A stretch of DNA of 64,000 bases from CBDFKF01 sp965248765 (GCA_965248765.1 CBDFKF010000003.1:496001-560000), one strand, 5' to 3'. Shown: positions 35,755-45,007, counted from the first letter of the stretch. The notes: generated by a model not told the origin, from the sequence alone. A program made the numbers and translations.

Positions 35755-36666
35755 TCATCGCCGTGCGGCGAGCAAGGCCGGCAGAAAACGCGACTCAAGG
35801 ATTGCCGGCAACAGGATGCCGACAACGACGATCATCATCGCGGCGATATCGAAAAGCCGAATGGATGTTCCCAGGTGTACGGCCGACATCGGGGTGGCCA
35901 GCGGCGCAAGCAGGCAGACGAACAGGCTGATCCGGCCCACGGGGAGCGACCGCAGCGAGAAGTTGTACAGGAAAAACGGCACCGCGCTGGCGAAGACACC
36001 GAGATAAACGAGGGTCAGCACAACGTTTTGCCGGTCGCCACCGCCGAGCACCGAATCAGGCCGATCGATGGTGAGCAGGGCGCACATCCCGACGCCTGCG
36101 GCGGCCGTCAGCTGGAGGGCGCTGACGGCCATTGGCCGGCCGCGGCGCTGGGCCACACGACGTGCAAGCAGCTGGTTGGCGCACGAGCACAACATGCCGG
36201 CGGCGACCAGCGCGTCGCCAAGCAGACTGTGCGTGCCAGCATCTTGGCCAGCGATGAACACGGCTGTACCGGCGATGGCGATGGCCGCGCCGATGACCAC
36301 GGCCGGGCGTACGGGCTCGCCGAGGATCAGCCGGCCTGTAAATGGCTGAATGATCGGCATCAGGCTGAAGATCAACGCCGCGGTCATGGCTGAAGTGAGC
36401 GTCAGTCCGGTAACGATCAGGAGTGTGACCAGACCCGGCTCAATAAAGCCCATTAGGACCGGACGCAATCCCACGTCGCGCAACCGGAATCGCTGGCCGC
36501 TCAGAAGTATGACGGCCCACAGAACGGCGGCGCCGATGCCAAAACGGACCAGGACGATCTCGCTCACGGTGACGGTATCGACGAGCGATTTGCTGCCGAT
36601 CAGGCTCGACGACCACAGCGTCATGGTCATCAGCATGGTTAGAGTCGCAAGCGTGGTCGGGGGCAT
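35755..36666 (-). CDS. EamA-family (DMT) transporter
   Basis: A 303-residue inner-membrane protein with ten hydrophobic helices in two EamA repeats, the first starting LATLTMLMTMTLWSSSLIGSK, the second at DALVAAGMLCSCANQLLA. RFGIGAAVLWAVIL and LGEPVRPAVVIGAAIAIAGTAVFI are typical EamA helix-3 and helix-4/5 regions. The drug/metabolite superfamily exports amino acids, purines or drugs. It is monocistronic and the substrate is unknown. Confidence 0.9.
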   Translation of the reverse strand: MPPTTLATLTMLMTMTLWSSSLIGSKSLVDTVTVSEIVLVRFGIGAAVLWAVILLSGQRFRLRDVGLRPVLMGFIEPGLVTLLIVTGLTLTSAMTAALIFSLMPIIQPFTGRLILGEPVRPAVVIGAAIAIAGTAVFIAGQDAGTHSLLGDALVAAGMLCSCANQLLARRVAQRRGRPMAVSALQLTAAAGVGMCALLTIDRPDSVLGGGDRQNVVLTLVYLGVFASAVPFFLYNFSLRSLPVGRISLFVCLLAPLATPMSAVHLGTSIRLFDIAAMMIVVVGILLPAILESRFLPALLAARR

Positions 36667-36907
36667 GGCGGGTGCGCGGCGTCACGCGGCAGGAGCGCCG
36701 GCATGCACCGGCATCGCTCATCCTATCGCCCGGCACCCAATCCTGCCACCGCACGGCAACAGCCTCGCCAACCGGGCCTAACTCTCGGGCTTACCGCCTG
36801 GCCCCATCACGCCGCCCTCACCAACCTGTGCGTCGTCTTGATTGTGAAGCGCGGCGGCACAAGCCACATGCCACCTAATCGGATTCACCGAAAGGAAAGG
36901 ACATCGC

Positions 36908-36997
36908 ATGTTCCGTCAGATCGAAGCTGTTGTCCCGGCCGCCGGAAGTCTCGTTGCGCTGATTGCGCTGGTCACCGTCTGGGCATCGATCGCCTGA
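36908..36997 (+). CDS. Putative 29-residue single-TM peptide
   Basis: A short frame with a good ribosome-binding site (AAAGGA 8 bases upstream) encodes MFRQIEAVVPAAGSLVAL followed by IALVTVWASIA, a single predicted membrane helix. It lies alone between the EamA transporter and ettA. The 240 bases before it show no other gene. It may be a small membrane protein; without homologues this is tentative. Confidence 0.4.
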   Translation: MFRQIEAVVPAAGSLVALIALVTVWASIA

Positions 36998-37114
36998 GTC
37001 GGCGCGCGCTATTGGGAGACTGTGGCAGCGGCAGAAAACGCGCTACATATCGTCACGTATCCACCCCGCTGCCGAGCCCCGGCCCGGCGGCGGGCTTTCC
37101 CACGCAGCGGTCCG

Positions 37115-38797
37115 ATGGCGTCCTATCAGTACATTTACGTCACCTCGCAGCTCGGCATGACCTATCCGGGTGGGCGCGATGTCTTGAAAGACATCTCGCT
37201 CTCATTCTTTCCCGGCGCGAAGATCGGCGTGCTCGGCCTCAATGGTGCCGGCAAGTCGACGCTCCTGCGGATCATGGCGGGGATCGAGACCGAGTTCCGT
37301 GGTGAGGCATGGGCGGCTGAGGGTGCGCGCGTCGGCTTTCTGCCGCAGGAGCCGGTGCTCGACCAGACCAAGGACGCGCTCGGCAATGTCATGGAGGGAG
37401 TCGCCGACACCAAGGCGTTGGTGGACCGCTTCGAGGCGGTGAGCGCTCGATTCGCCGAGCCGCTCGATGACGACGAGATGAACGCTCTGATCACCGAGCA
37501 GGGCGAGCTGCAGGAAAAGATCGACGCCGCCGGCGCGTGGGAGCTCGACCGTACGGTCGAGATCGCCATGGACGCACTGCGCTGCCCGCGCGGCGATTCA
37601 GCGGTGGACCGCCTTTCGGGCGGCGAGCGGCGGCGAGTCGCGCTCTGCCGCCTTTTGCTACAACGCCCCGATCTTCTGCTGCTCGATGAGCCGACCAACC
37701 ACCTCGATGCCGAGTCCGTGGCTTGGCTCGAGCGCTTTCTGCAGGAGTATCCCGGCGCCGTCGTCGCCGTCACACACGACCGCTATTTCCTCGACAACGT
37801 CGCCGGATGGATCCTCGAGCTCGACCGCGGGCGCGGCATCCCGTGGCAGGGCAATTACTCGTCGTGGCTCGAGCAAAAGCAGCAGCGCTTGGCCCAGGAA
37901 GAGCGCCAGGATGCCGCCCGCCACCGCGCCCTCGCCCATGAACTCGAATGGATCCGGCAATCGCCGCGGGCCCGCCAAGCCAAGTCCAAGGCCCGCGTCA
38001 CCGCCTACGAAGAACTGCTTGCCCAGGAGAGGGAGCGTGCGCCCAGCCCGAGCCAGATCGTAATTCCGGTGGCCGACCGGCTGGGCGACCTGGTGCTCGA
38101 GTGCCAGCATTTGCGCAAGGGGTACGGCGATCAGCTGCTGATCGATGATCTGGACTTCCTGCTGCCGGCAGGCGGCATCGTCGGCGTCATCGGCCCCAAT
38201 GGTGCGGGCAAGACGACCCTGTTTCGCATGATCACCGGCCAGGAACAGGCGGATAAGGGCAACCTGCGGCTCGGCGAGACCGTCAAGCTCGGCTACGTCG
38301 ATCAGTCACGCGATGCCCTGTCCGCTGACAAAACCGTGTGGGAAGAGGTTTCGGGGGGCCTCGATGAGATTTCGCTAGGCCGCCACCAGGTGGCGAGCCG
38401 AGCCTACTGCGCGGCCTTCAACTTCCGGGGTCCCGATCAGCAGAAGAAGGTGGGGCAGCTTTCGGGCGGCGAGCGTAATCGCGTGCACCTCGCCAAGATG
38501 CTCAAAACTGGCGCCAATCTCATTCTGCTCGACGAGCCGACCAATGATCTCGACGTCGACACACTTCGCGCCCTCGAAGACGCTCTTCTCGCCTTTGCTG
38601 GCTGTGCCGTCATCATCAGCCACGACCGGTGGTTTCTTGACCGCATCGCCACTCACATGCTCGCCTTCGAGGGCGAGAGTCACGTCGAGTGGTTCGAGGG
38701 CAACTACGCGGACTACGAGGCCGACCGCCGGCAACGGCTCGGAGCCGAGGCCGACCGACCCCACCGTATCCGCTACAAGCCGATTTCCCGCAACTAG
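37115..38797 (+). CDS. ettA: Energy-dependent translational throttle protein EttA (ABC-F ATPase)
   Basis: A 560-residue soluble ABC-F protein with two nucleotide-binding domains. Walker A sites are GLNGAGKSTLL and GPNGAGKTTLF, signature motifs LSGGERRRVALCRLLL and LSGGERNRVHLAKML, and Walker B sites LLLDEPTNHLD and ILLDEPTNDLD. EttA binds the ribosomal E-site and gates the first elongation steps by ATP level. The length and the arm-like insert in the first domain (AWELDRTVEIAMDALRCP) fit EttA. ATG 37115 (MASYQYIYVTSQ) is the family start; about 31 upstream in-frame codons are not conserved. Confidence 0.95.
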   Translation: MASYQYIYVTSQLGMTYPGGRDVLKDISLSFFPGAKIGVLGLNGAGKSTLLRIMAGIETEFRGEAWAAEGARVGFLPQEPVLDQTKDALGNVMEGVADTKALVDRFEAVSARFAEPLDDDEMNALITEQGELQEKIDAAGAWELDRTVEIAMDALRCPRGDSAVDRLSGGERRRVALCRLLLQRPDLLLLDEPTNHLDAESVAWLERFLQEYPGAVVAVTHDRYFLDNVAGWILELDRGRGIPWQGNYSSWLEQKQQRLAQEERQDAARHRALAHELEWIRQSPRARQAKSKARVTAYEELLAQERERAPSPSQIVIPVADRLGDLVLECQHLRKGYGDQLLIDDLDFLLPAGGIVGVIGPNGAGKTTLFRMITGQEQADKGNLRLGETVKLGYVDQSRDALSADKTVWEEVSGGLDEISLGRHQVASRAYCAAFNFRGPDQQKKVGQLSGGERNRVHLAKMLKTGANLILLDEPTNDLDVDTLRALEDALLAFAGCAVIISHDRWFLDRIATHMLAFEGESHVEWFEGNYADYEADRRQRLGAEADRPHRIRYKPISRN

Positions 38798-38829
38798 CCC
38801 GCGACGCCGCGCGATAGCCACGAGGTTTT

Positions 38830-39056
38830 ATGCCGATTCAGACCAGCTCGACCATCACCTGCCCGTCCTGCGGCCATGAGAAAACCGAGGCGATGCCGAT
38901 CGATGCCTGCCAGTTCTTCTATGAGTGCGAGGGCTGTGCCACGCTGCTACGGCCTGAGCCCGGGGATTGCGGCGTCTTTTGCTCCTATGGCACCCGCCGT
39001 GTCCGCCGGTGCAGGAGGCAGCCCAGCGCGGCGAGCCGCCCGCCGCATGCGGCTGA
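38830..39056 (+). pseudogene. GDCCVxC-type zinc-ribbon protein, frameshifted near C-terminus
   Basis: The N-terminal 57 residues match the small GDCCVxC family: STITCPSCGHEKTEAMPIDACQFFYECEGC and LLRPEPGDCGVFCSYGT. The second Cys of the signature is Gly here (GDCGVFC). After SYGT the frame slips. The expected ending CPPVQEAAQRGEPPAACG and its TGA (39054-39056) lie in another frame beginning near 38999. Family members are presumed metal-binding ribbons of unknown role. It is probably inactive, or the shift may be a sequencing error. Confidence 0.7.
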
Positions 39057-39088
39057 ATCGGCGCAGGGCGACGACCGCGTAGCGGCCG

Positions 39089-39433
39089 CTAGAACAGGCG
39101 ACCGCCGTTCGGCACCGGCAGATCGACGCAAACCAAGCTCACGGCACCGTTCTCATCGGGAAATCCGAGAACCAGCACCTCCGAGAGGAACTTGCCGATC
39201 TGGCGTGGCGGGAAATTGACGACCGCCGCCACCTGACGGCCGACCAGACCGGCCAGCGCATAGTGCTCGGTGATTTGTGCCGAGGACTTTTTGATCCCGA
39301 TCTCGGGGCCGAAGTCGACCTTGAGCTTGTAGGCCGGCTTGCGCGCTTGCGGGTAGTCTTCCGCGGCAACGATGGTGCCGATTCGGATATCGACTGTGAG
39401 GAAGTCCTCGTAGTCGATCACGTCCGAGGTCAA
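39089..39433 (-). CDS. tRNA-binding protein (CsaA/EMAP-II-like OB fold)
   Basis: A 114-residue single-domain protein. YEDFLTVDIRIGTIVAAEDYPQARKPAYKLKVDFG, KSSAQITEHY and AAVVNFPPRQIGKFLSEVLVLGF are the CsaA pattern, a dimeric tRNA-binding OB fold with reported chaperone activity. The start is TTG 39433, supported by a TTGA overlap with the stop of the upstream TetR gene (39430-39433), which implies translational coupling. Confidence 0.88.
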   Translation of the reverse strand: MTSDVIDYEDFLTVDIRIGTIVAAEDYPQARKPAYKLKVDFGPEIGIKKSSAQITEHYALAGLVGRQVAAVVNFPPRQIGKFLSEVLVLGFPDENGAVSLVCVDLPVPNGGRLF

Positions 39434-40062
39434 GCTGGCTCCGGTTCGGCCGCGCTGTTCGCGCCACGGCCGCGACGACGCCCGCCGGGCAACCGGCATA
39501 GGGTAGCGATCAGCTGATCGGCCTGGCGCAAACGCCGGTCGAGAGCAGCCATGGTCTTCCCCATGTCCTCGCTATCATCGCCAAGCCAGGCGCGCAGCAC
39601 TTCGAGATAGATCAGCACCAACCCCTTGATCCGCACGAGCCCACCGGGGCCGGAAGAGCCAAGTCCGGCCGCCTCCAGGGTCAGCGCCATCGAGCAGCCG
39701 ACCCGGCCGGATCGACAGGCGAGCGCGAGCGGCCGGCGCCCTATGTCGCGCGCGATCGCCCGTACCGCCTCCTTGTCCGGGCGCATCGCATCGAACCGGC
39801 GCATGACCACCTCGAACAGCCGGTCCCGCGCGCCTTCGCCTTCCGTGACGCCCTCGGCCGCCACCAGCATGGCCGAGTCGACTCTGCGCGAGAACGCATT
39901 CAGCAGCGCTGCCTTCGACGGGTAGTGCCGCAAGAAGGTACCCAACGGTACCTCCGCGGCCGCCGCCATGTCCGCGAGACTGGTCTGTGTCCAGCCCTCC
40001 CGGGCGATGAGATCGAGCGCACGGTCCAGCATGCGCTCTGCAGTGATGGGTCGTTTCGCCAT
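39430..40062 (-). CDS. TetR/AcrR family regulator with COQ9-like C-terminal region
   Basis: A 210-residue protein. The N-terminal HTH is MLDRALDLIAREGWTQTSLADMAAAAEVPLGTFLRHYPSKAALL. The C-terminal part (LEVLRAWLGDDSEDMGKTMAALDRRLRQADQL) resembles the all-helical COQ9/TetR-like arrangement seen in several alphaproteobacterial regulators. The last 20 residues are Arg-rich. Its stop overlaps the start of the tRNA-binding protein gene. The target genes are unknown; a DNA-binding role is inferred from the HTH. Confidence 0.8.
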   Translation of the reverse strand: MAKRPITAERMLDRALDLIAREGWTQTSLADMAAAAEVPLGTFLRHYPSKAALLNAFSRRVDSAMLVAAEGVTEGEGARDRLFEVVMRRFDAMRPDKEAVRAIARDIGRRPLALACRSGRVGCSMALTLEAAGLGSSGPGGLVRIKGLVLIYLEVLRAWLGDDSEDMGKTMAALDRRLRQADQLIATLCRLPGGRRRGRGANSAAEPEPA

Positions 40063-40172
40063 TGCTCACGCCTCCGTCCACTTGCCCGGGCCCCCTGAGC
40101 TTATTATAGGGAGATCGGGCAGGTGCCCGTCCAGCGATGTTGGGCCGAAAGCTGTTGTAGGCCGCCGTCAGG

Positions 40173-40982
40173 TCAGCCGGCGAGTTCCCGCGAGCGCCGT
40201 GTCGCCGCCGCGACGGCCCGACTCATCAACGGTTTGAGGCCGTCTTCAGCCATCAGCACCTCAAGCGCCGCCTGGGTGGTGCCGCCTGGGCTGGTCACGC
40301 GCTCGCGCAGGGTGCCCGGCGGCTCGCTCGCGGTGCGGGCAAGCTCACCGGCGCCGGCCACCGTGGCAAGCGCCAAGCGGTCGGCCAGCGCCGCGGGCAA
40401 CCCGGCATCGACGCCCGCCGCGGCGAGGCACTCGATCAGCAGGAAGATGTAGGCCGGACCGCTACCCGAGACGCCGGTCACCGGGTCCATCAAGGCCTCG
40501 TCGTCAACCCACGCGACCTCGCCGACGGCCGCCAGCAGGGTCGTGCAGGCCTCGCGTTGCGTCGCCGCTACGCGGCCGTTGGCACAGGCCACCGTCATGC
40601 CGCGGCGCACCAGCGCCGGGGTATTGGGCATGGTCCGCACGATCGCGGCCGCCTCGCCCAGCTCGGCTTCGAAGAACCGGATGGGCGTGCCAGCGGCAAC
40701 GGACAGGAACACCGCTGTGGCGGCGAAGTCGCGGTAGGCGGGGATCACCGCCGCCATCTCCTGCGGCTTGACCGCGACAACCACGACATCGGGGACGAAG
40801 GCGGCGTCGAGGTCCGCGGGTCCGGAAACCACGCGCACGCCGTTCTTGGACGCCGAGTCGGCAGCCGGCGCCGCCGGCTCGACCACTGCGATTTCTGCGG
40901 CCGCCAGGCCTTGCTCGAGCCAGCCGCCCAACATGGCCGCGCCCATATTTCCGCAGCCGACAAGCAGGATGCGATCACCCAC
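40173..40982 (-). CDS. proC: Pyrroline-5-carboxylate reductase
   Basis: A 269-residue cytosolic enzyme reducing P5C to proline with NAD(P)H. The N-terminal Rossmann motif is ILLVGCGNMGAAMLGGW. VVVAVKPQEMAAVIPAY, VRTMPNTPALVRRGMTV and the C-terminal signature MDPVTGVSGSGPAYIFLLIECLA are diagnostic, as is TLRERVTSPGGTTQAALEVL. It is the terminal step of proline synthesis and lies downstream of the YbjN and UbiK-like genes on the same strand. Confidence 0.96.
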   Translation of the reverse strand: MGDRILLVGCGNMGAAMLGGWLEQGLAAAEIAVVEPAAPAADSASKNGVRVVSGPADLDAAFVPDVVVVAVKPQEMAAVIPAYRDFAATAVFLSVAAGTPIRFFEAELGEAAAIVRTMPNTPALVRRGMTVACANGRVAATQREACTTLLAAVGEVAWVDDEALMDPVTGVSGSGPAYIFLLIECLAAAGVDAGLPAALADRLALATVAGAGELARTASEPPGTLRERVTSPGGTTQAALEVLMAEDGLKPLMSRAVAAATRRSRELAG

Positions 40983-41042
40983 GGTCAGGTCCTCCGCGTC
41001 GCCAATACATTAGCCCGACCCGCGACGGGCAGTGTCCGTCGA

Positions 41043-41543
41043 TCAGGCTTCACCGACCGTGTCGAGCATCGCCGATGCTATCGCGTCCGTCGGTGATTTA
41101 CCGCCCCAAATCACGTACTGGAAGGTCGGATAAAAGCGCTCGCACTCGCACAACGCCACGCCCACCAGATCCTCGAACTGCGTCGATGTAGCGGCTGCAC
41201 CGCCCATGAGCTGAGCGTGCCGGAACATCAGGGTTCCGTCGTCCGACCACAACGTGAAATGGCCGAGCCACAATCGGCCGTTGATCAGGGCGAGCAGCTC
41301 TTGGATGCCCCCCCGCTTTGCCTCGGGCACGACGATGTTGAAGGTGCAGGTGAACTGGACTGCGGCACTATCCGGCAGCCAATTGAACCACAAGTGGTAA
41401 TGGCACCACTGGCCGTCGACGTTGGCGCTGATCTCTTCGCTGTTGAAGCGCTCGAACGGCCACTCGTGGGCCGAGAGGATCTGCTCAACCACATCCAATG
41501 GATTTGGTGGCAGCTCGTTGGTCGGAGCAAATACAGAAGCCAT
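41043..41543 (-). CDS. YbjN domain-containing protein
   Basis: A 166-residue protein with NPLDVVEQILSAHEWPFERFN at the start, YHLWFNWLPDSAAVQFTCTFNIVVP, LLALINGRLWLGHFTLWSDDGTLMFRHA and a terminal helical part. This is the YbjN fold, a sensory-transduction-like domain related to type III chaperones. In alphaproteobacteria it usually neighbours proC, as here (60 bases upstream of it). The function is not established. Confidence 0.85.
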   Translation of the reverse strand: MASVFAPTNELPPNPLDVVEQILSAHEWPFERFNSEEISANVDGQWCHYHLWFNWLPDSAAVQFTCTFNIVVPEAKRGGIQELLALINGRLWLGHFTLWSDDGTLMFRHAQLMGGAAATSTQFEDLVGVALCECERFYPTFQYVIWGGKSPTDAIASAMLDTVGEA

Positions 41544-41689
41544 CGATCACGCTCCGAAGGCTATATGTTGTAGAGAATGGACAGCGAGATACTAGATCTA
41601 CAGACTGCCAAAAGGATACAGGCGATGCAAGCGCCGTCTCGGAAATCCATCGCGCAACGCACTACGCGGCCGCGCCGCGCGACCGTTTC

Positions 41690-42043
41690 CTAAGATGTCG
41701 TGCGGGTACGGCCCTTGGTCTTGGCCCGAGACGACGTTTTCTGCGCTGTGGTCTTGCGCGTCGTCTTACGTTTCGCCTGGCCGCCGCTGCGCGCCTTCGA
41801 GGGCCCCGCCGGTTCGAGCTTGGCGATACGCGCTGCCAGCGCCTCGTTTTCCTCGCGCGCTTTCGCCGCCATCTCCTTGACAGCTTCGAACTCCTCGCGG
41901 CTGACGAAGTCCATACGGGAGAGGATTCGCTCGAACTGCTCGCGAAGCCGCTCTTCGACCTCGCCGCGAGCATCGCGCAGGGTGCCCAGTGCGCCGGTGG
42001 CAAGTTTGGCGAGGTCGTCGAGCAGGCGGTTCTGGGTCTGCAT
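41690..42043 (-). CDS. ubiK: UbiK-type accessory factor (BMFP/DUF526 family)
   Basis: A 117-residue protein with an amphipathic coiled-coil: QTQNRLLDDLAKLATGALGT then EREQFERILSRMDFVSREEFEAVKEMA-like heptads (here EVEERLREQFERILSRMDFV). The DFVSREEF segment is the BMFP family hallmark. UbiK binds UbiJ and helps late ubiquinone synthesis under oxygen. The C-terminal 35 residues are a Lys/Arg/Thr-rich tail (KRKTTRKTTAQKTSSRAKTK) that is longer than in E. coli and looks like a nucleic-acid or lipid-binding tail. Confidence 0.85.
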   Translation of the reverse strand: MQTQNRLLDDLAKLATGALGTLRDARGEVEERLREQFERILSRMDFVSREEFEAVKEMAAKAREENEALAARIAKLEPAGPSKARSGGQAKRKTTRKTTAQKTSSRAKTKGRTRTTS

Positions 42044-42166
42044 GAGCGCCCTCCGCGTTCCTTTGCCCAGCCACTTCTTATGGGCGAAAGGCGCAGGCTG
42101 GGCAAGCCCTCTTCCCAGTGAGCCCGGCGGGCGCTACCTATAGCCACCCCGGCACCGGAGCCACCT

Positions 42167-42982
42167 ATGTTCCTCCTCCAGACGCCGCCGGTCATCGCCT
42201 ATCCCACCATCGACCCGGTGATGATCGAGATAGGCCCGTTGGCAATTCGCTGGTACGCGTTGGCCTACGTCGTCGGGCTGCTGTTGGGCTGGCGCTATAT
42301 CATTACCCTTGCGGCACGGACCAACGCGGAGGCGGGCCGCAAGGACATCGATGACTTTCTGGTATGGGCGACGATCGGCGTCATCATCGGCGGCCGGCTC
42401 GGCTCCGTCATCTTTTATCACCCGGCGTATTACCTCGAGAATCCGTTGCAGGTCCTGTACGTCTGGCAGGGCGGCATGGCTTTCCACGGCGGCCTTGCCG
42501 GCATGATCGTCGCGCTCGTGCTGTTCGCCCGCCTGCGTCGGGTCTCGCTTCTTGGCTTCTCCGACCTGATCGCCTGCGCGGCGCCGATTGGCCTCTTGTT
42601 CGGGCGCATCGCCAACTTCGTCAACGGCGAGCTCTACGGCCGGTCGAGTGACGTGCCGTGGGCCATGGTCTTCCCACACGGCGGGCCGGAGCCCCGCCAC
42701 CCAAGCCAGCTCTACGAGGCCGCGCTCGAGGGCCTCGCGCTCCTTGTCGTGCTGTGGGCGCTTTCCCGGCGCCAAGAGATCTGGCAACGGCGAGGGATGC
42801 TCACCGGCCTGTTCCTGTTTGGCTACGGGGTCGCCCGCATCATCGGTGAGCAGTTCCGCGAGCCCGACGCCCACCTCGGCTTCCTGCTCGGCGGGGCGAC
42901 GACCATGGGTCAGCTGCTCTCGCTGCCACTCCTCCTCGCCGGTGTCTACTTGATCATGCGGGCGTCACGTCCGGCAGCATGA
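42167..42982 (+). CDS. lgt: Prolipoprotein diacylglyceryl transferase
   Basis: A 271-residue inner-membrane enzyme that transfers diacylglycerol from phosphatidylglycerol to the lipobox Cys of prolipoproteins. Seven hydrophobic segments are present. The family signature is GLLFGRIANFVNGELYGR, with GGMAFHGGLAGMIVAL and HPSQLYEAALEGLALL as further marks. Its stop overlaps the start of the next gene by 4 bases (ATGA), giving an lgt-midA-pgeF operon. Confidence 0.96.
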   Translation: MFLLQTPPVIAYPTIDPVMIEIGPLAIRWYALAYVVGLLLGWRYIITLAARTNAEAGRKDIDDFLVWATIGVIIGGRLGSVIFYHPAYYLENPLQVLYVWQGGMAFHGGLAGMIVALVLFARLRRVSLLGFSDLIACAAPIGLLFGRIANFVNGELYGRSSDVPWAMVFPHGGPEPRHPSQLYEAALEGLALLVVLWALSRRQEIWQRRGMLTGLFLFGYGVARIIGEQFREPDAHLGFLLGGATTMGQLLSLPLLLAGVYLIMRASRPAA

Positions 42983-44058
42983 ACCCGCTTGGCCGCCACC
43001 TTGCCGACCTGATCCGCAACCAGGGATCGATCACGATCGCGCACTTCATGGCCGAGGCGCTTGGTCATCCGGTGCACGGCTACTATTCGCGGCAGGATCC
43101 AATCGGCGCCGATGGGGATTTCATCACTGCGCCCGAGATCAGCCAGACGTTCGGCGAGCTGCTCGGCCTGTGGTGCGCCGCGGCGTGGGAGGCGATGGGA
43201 GCGCCGGTACCGATCCGCCTGGTCGAGCTCGGTCCCGGTCGGGGCACGCTGATGGCCGATGCGCTGCGCGCGCTGGCCGTGGTCCCTCGGTTCCGCGGTG
43301 CACTCGAACTCCACTTGGTCGAGACCAGCCCCGCCCTGCGCGCCAAGCAGGCACAGACACTCGCGGGAATCGCGCCGGTGTGGCACGACCGCTTCGCGGA
43401 GGTGCCCGAGGGACCGTTCGTCCTGCTCGCCAATGAGCTGTTCGACGCCCTCCCGATCCACCAGTTCCAGCGGACGCTCAAGGGATGGCACGAGCGCCTG
43501 ATCGAGCTGACACCGCGGGGCGATGGTTTCCGCTACGTGCTCTCGCCGCCGCTGCCCGCCCCCGGTGTGCCCCTCGCGCTCCTCCATGCGCCGCTCAACA
43601 GTACCGTCGAGGTGTGCCCGGCCGGCGAGGCGCTGGCGGCTGAGATCGCCGAGCGTCTCGCGCGGTTCGAGGGGGCGGCGCTGATCATCGACTACGGCGC
43701 CTCAGGGGACGGCCCGCGCGACACCCTGCAGGCGGTCCGCCACCATGGCCGCCATCCCATTCTCGAGGCGCCAGGCGATGCAGACATCGCCGCCCACGTT
43801 GATTTTGCCGCGTTGGCGCGCGCCGCCAAGTGCGCCGGTGCCCGCGTCCACGGGCCGCTCGAGCAGGGGCGCTTCCTTGTCGCCATCGGCATCCGCGAAC
43901 GGGCGGCCGCGCTTGCGCGAGCGGCGCCGGCGGCCGGGCGGACATCCATCGAGAACGGTGTCGCGCGATTGACCGAACCTGACCAGATGGGCAGTCTGTT
44001 CAAGGTATTAGCGATCGTCAGGCGGGACGCCCCACCGCCCGCCGGCTTCGAGACCTGA
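42979..44058 (+). CDS. Class I SAM-dependent methyltransferase, MidA/NDUFAF7 family
   Basis: A 359-residue protein. The SAM-binding core is VELGPGRGTLMADALRAL, preceded by the family-specific YYSRQDPIGADGDFITAPEISQTFGELLGLW and followed by PFVLLANELFDALPIHQF. The mitochondrial homologue NDUFAF7 methylates an arginine of complex I; bacterial members probably have related protein-arginine activity, which is not proven here. It overlaps lgt and is 1 base from pgeF, a conserved alphaproteobacterial trio. Confidence 0.92.
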   Translation: MNPLGRHLADLIRNQGSITIAHFMAEALGHPVHGYYSRQDPIGADGDFITAPEISQTFGELLGLWCAAAWEAMGAPVPIRLVELGPGRGTLMADALRALAVVPRFRGALELHLVETSPALRAKQAQTLAGIAPVWHDRFAEVPEGPFVLLANELFDALPIHQFQRTLKGWHERLIELTPRGDGFRYVLSPPLPAPGVPLALLHAPLNSTVEVCPAGEALAAEIAERLARFEGAALIIDYGASGDGPRDTLQAVRHHGRHPILEAPGDADIAAHVDFAALARAAKCAGARVHGPLEQGRFLVAIGIRERAAALARAAPAAGRTSIENGVARLTEPDQMGSLFKVLAIVRRDAPPPAGFET

Positions 44059-44059
44059 G

Positions 44060-44830
44060 ATGATCACAGCCCACGCGTTCAGGCAGGTGCCGACGATTCG
44101 CCATGGCTTCTTCACCCGTGAGGGCGGTGTCTCTGAAGGCATATATGCCTCGCTCAACTGCGGGCACGGCTCCGGCGACGAGACCACGCGGGTCGCCACC
44201 AATCGGGTGCGCGCCGTCTCCGAGCTCGATCTCGATCCCGACAGCTTGTGCACGGTGCGCCAGCACCACGGAACGACCGTCGCCGTCGTCAATCGCCCCT
44301 GGCAATTGTCAGAGGCGCCAGCCGCGGATGCCATGGTGACCAAAGCCCCGGGGGTCACACTCGGGGTGCTCACTGCCGATTGCGCGCCAGTGCTCCTCCT
44401 CGACGAGGAAGCCGGCATTATCGGTGCCGCGCACGCCGGCTGGCGCGGCGGTCTGGCCGGCGTCATCGCGGCCGTCGTCGACGCAATGTTGGCCCTCGGC
44501 GCTCACATAGAGAACCTGCGCGCTGCAGTGGGTCCCTGTCTCACGGCCCTGCACTATGAGGTTGGGCCCGAGTTTCCAGGCTGGTTCCTGGCGCGCGACA
44601 GGGCCAACCGCCGCTACTTCCGGGAACGCGTCGGCACGCGTGAGCAGCTTTTTTTCGACCTCCCGGGCTTTGTCGCCGATCGCCTCCGGCACACCGGCAT
44701 CGTTCGGGTCAGCGTCCTCAATTACGACACGTACGCGCAGCCGGACCGGTTTTTCAGCTACCGCCGCGCTTGCCACAACAGCGAGCACAACTATGGCCGA
44801 GCGCTGTCGGCAATCGCGCTAACCGGGTGA
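44060..44830 (+). CDS. pgeF: Peptidoglycan editing factor PgeF (laccase-domain, DUF152)
   Basis: A 256-residue protein of the YfiH/PgeF family. IRHGFFTREGGVSEG, TADCAPVLLLD, GAAHAGWRGGLAGVI and GPCLTALHYEVG contain the Cys and His residues of the metal site. PgeF removes mis-incorporated serine-type precursors from UDP-MurNAc-linked peptides; homologues also show purine nucleoside phosphorylase activity. It is the third gene of the lgt operon. Confidence 0.93.
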   Translation: MITAHAFRQVPTIRHGFFTREGGVSEGIYASLNCGHGSGDETTRVATNRVRAVSELDLDPDSLCTVRQHHGTTVAVVNRPWQLSEAPAADAMVTKAPGVTLGVLTADCAPVLLLDEEAGIIGAAHAGWRGGLAGVIAAVVDAMLALGAHIENLRAAVGPCLTALHYEVGPEFPGWFLARDRANRRYFRERVGTREQLFFDLPGFVADRLRHTGIVRVSVLNYDTYAQPDRFFSYRRACHNSEHNYGRALSAIALTG

Positions 44831-44836
44831 GGCGCC

Positions 44837-44902
44837 ATGCCGTATCTGTTCTTTTTTCTTGCCTTTCTTGTCCTCGGACTGCTCGTTACCTGCATCGTGT
44901 GA
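44837..44902 (+). CDS. Possible 21-residue membrane peptide
   Basis: A tiny frame begins 6 bases after the pgeF stop and encodes one hydrophobic helix (MPYLFFFLAFLVLGLLV then TCIV). A GTGAGG stretch overlapping the pgeF stop could be its ribosome-binding site, which would couple it to pgeF. It is entirely hydrophobic. This could be chance; it is listed because spacing and composition are suggestive. Confidence 0.3.
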   Translation: MPYLFFFLAFLVLGLLVTCIV

Positions 44903-45007
44903 TCCGCTGGCGCGCGGCGTTTACAGGGCCAAGGGGCCCTGTTACATTCCGGCCGCGCGAGGAGCCCCCGCTCGGACCGCCCAAGCCACGAAAACGCGGA
45001 CGATGCC

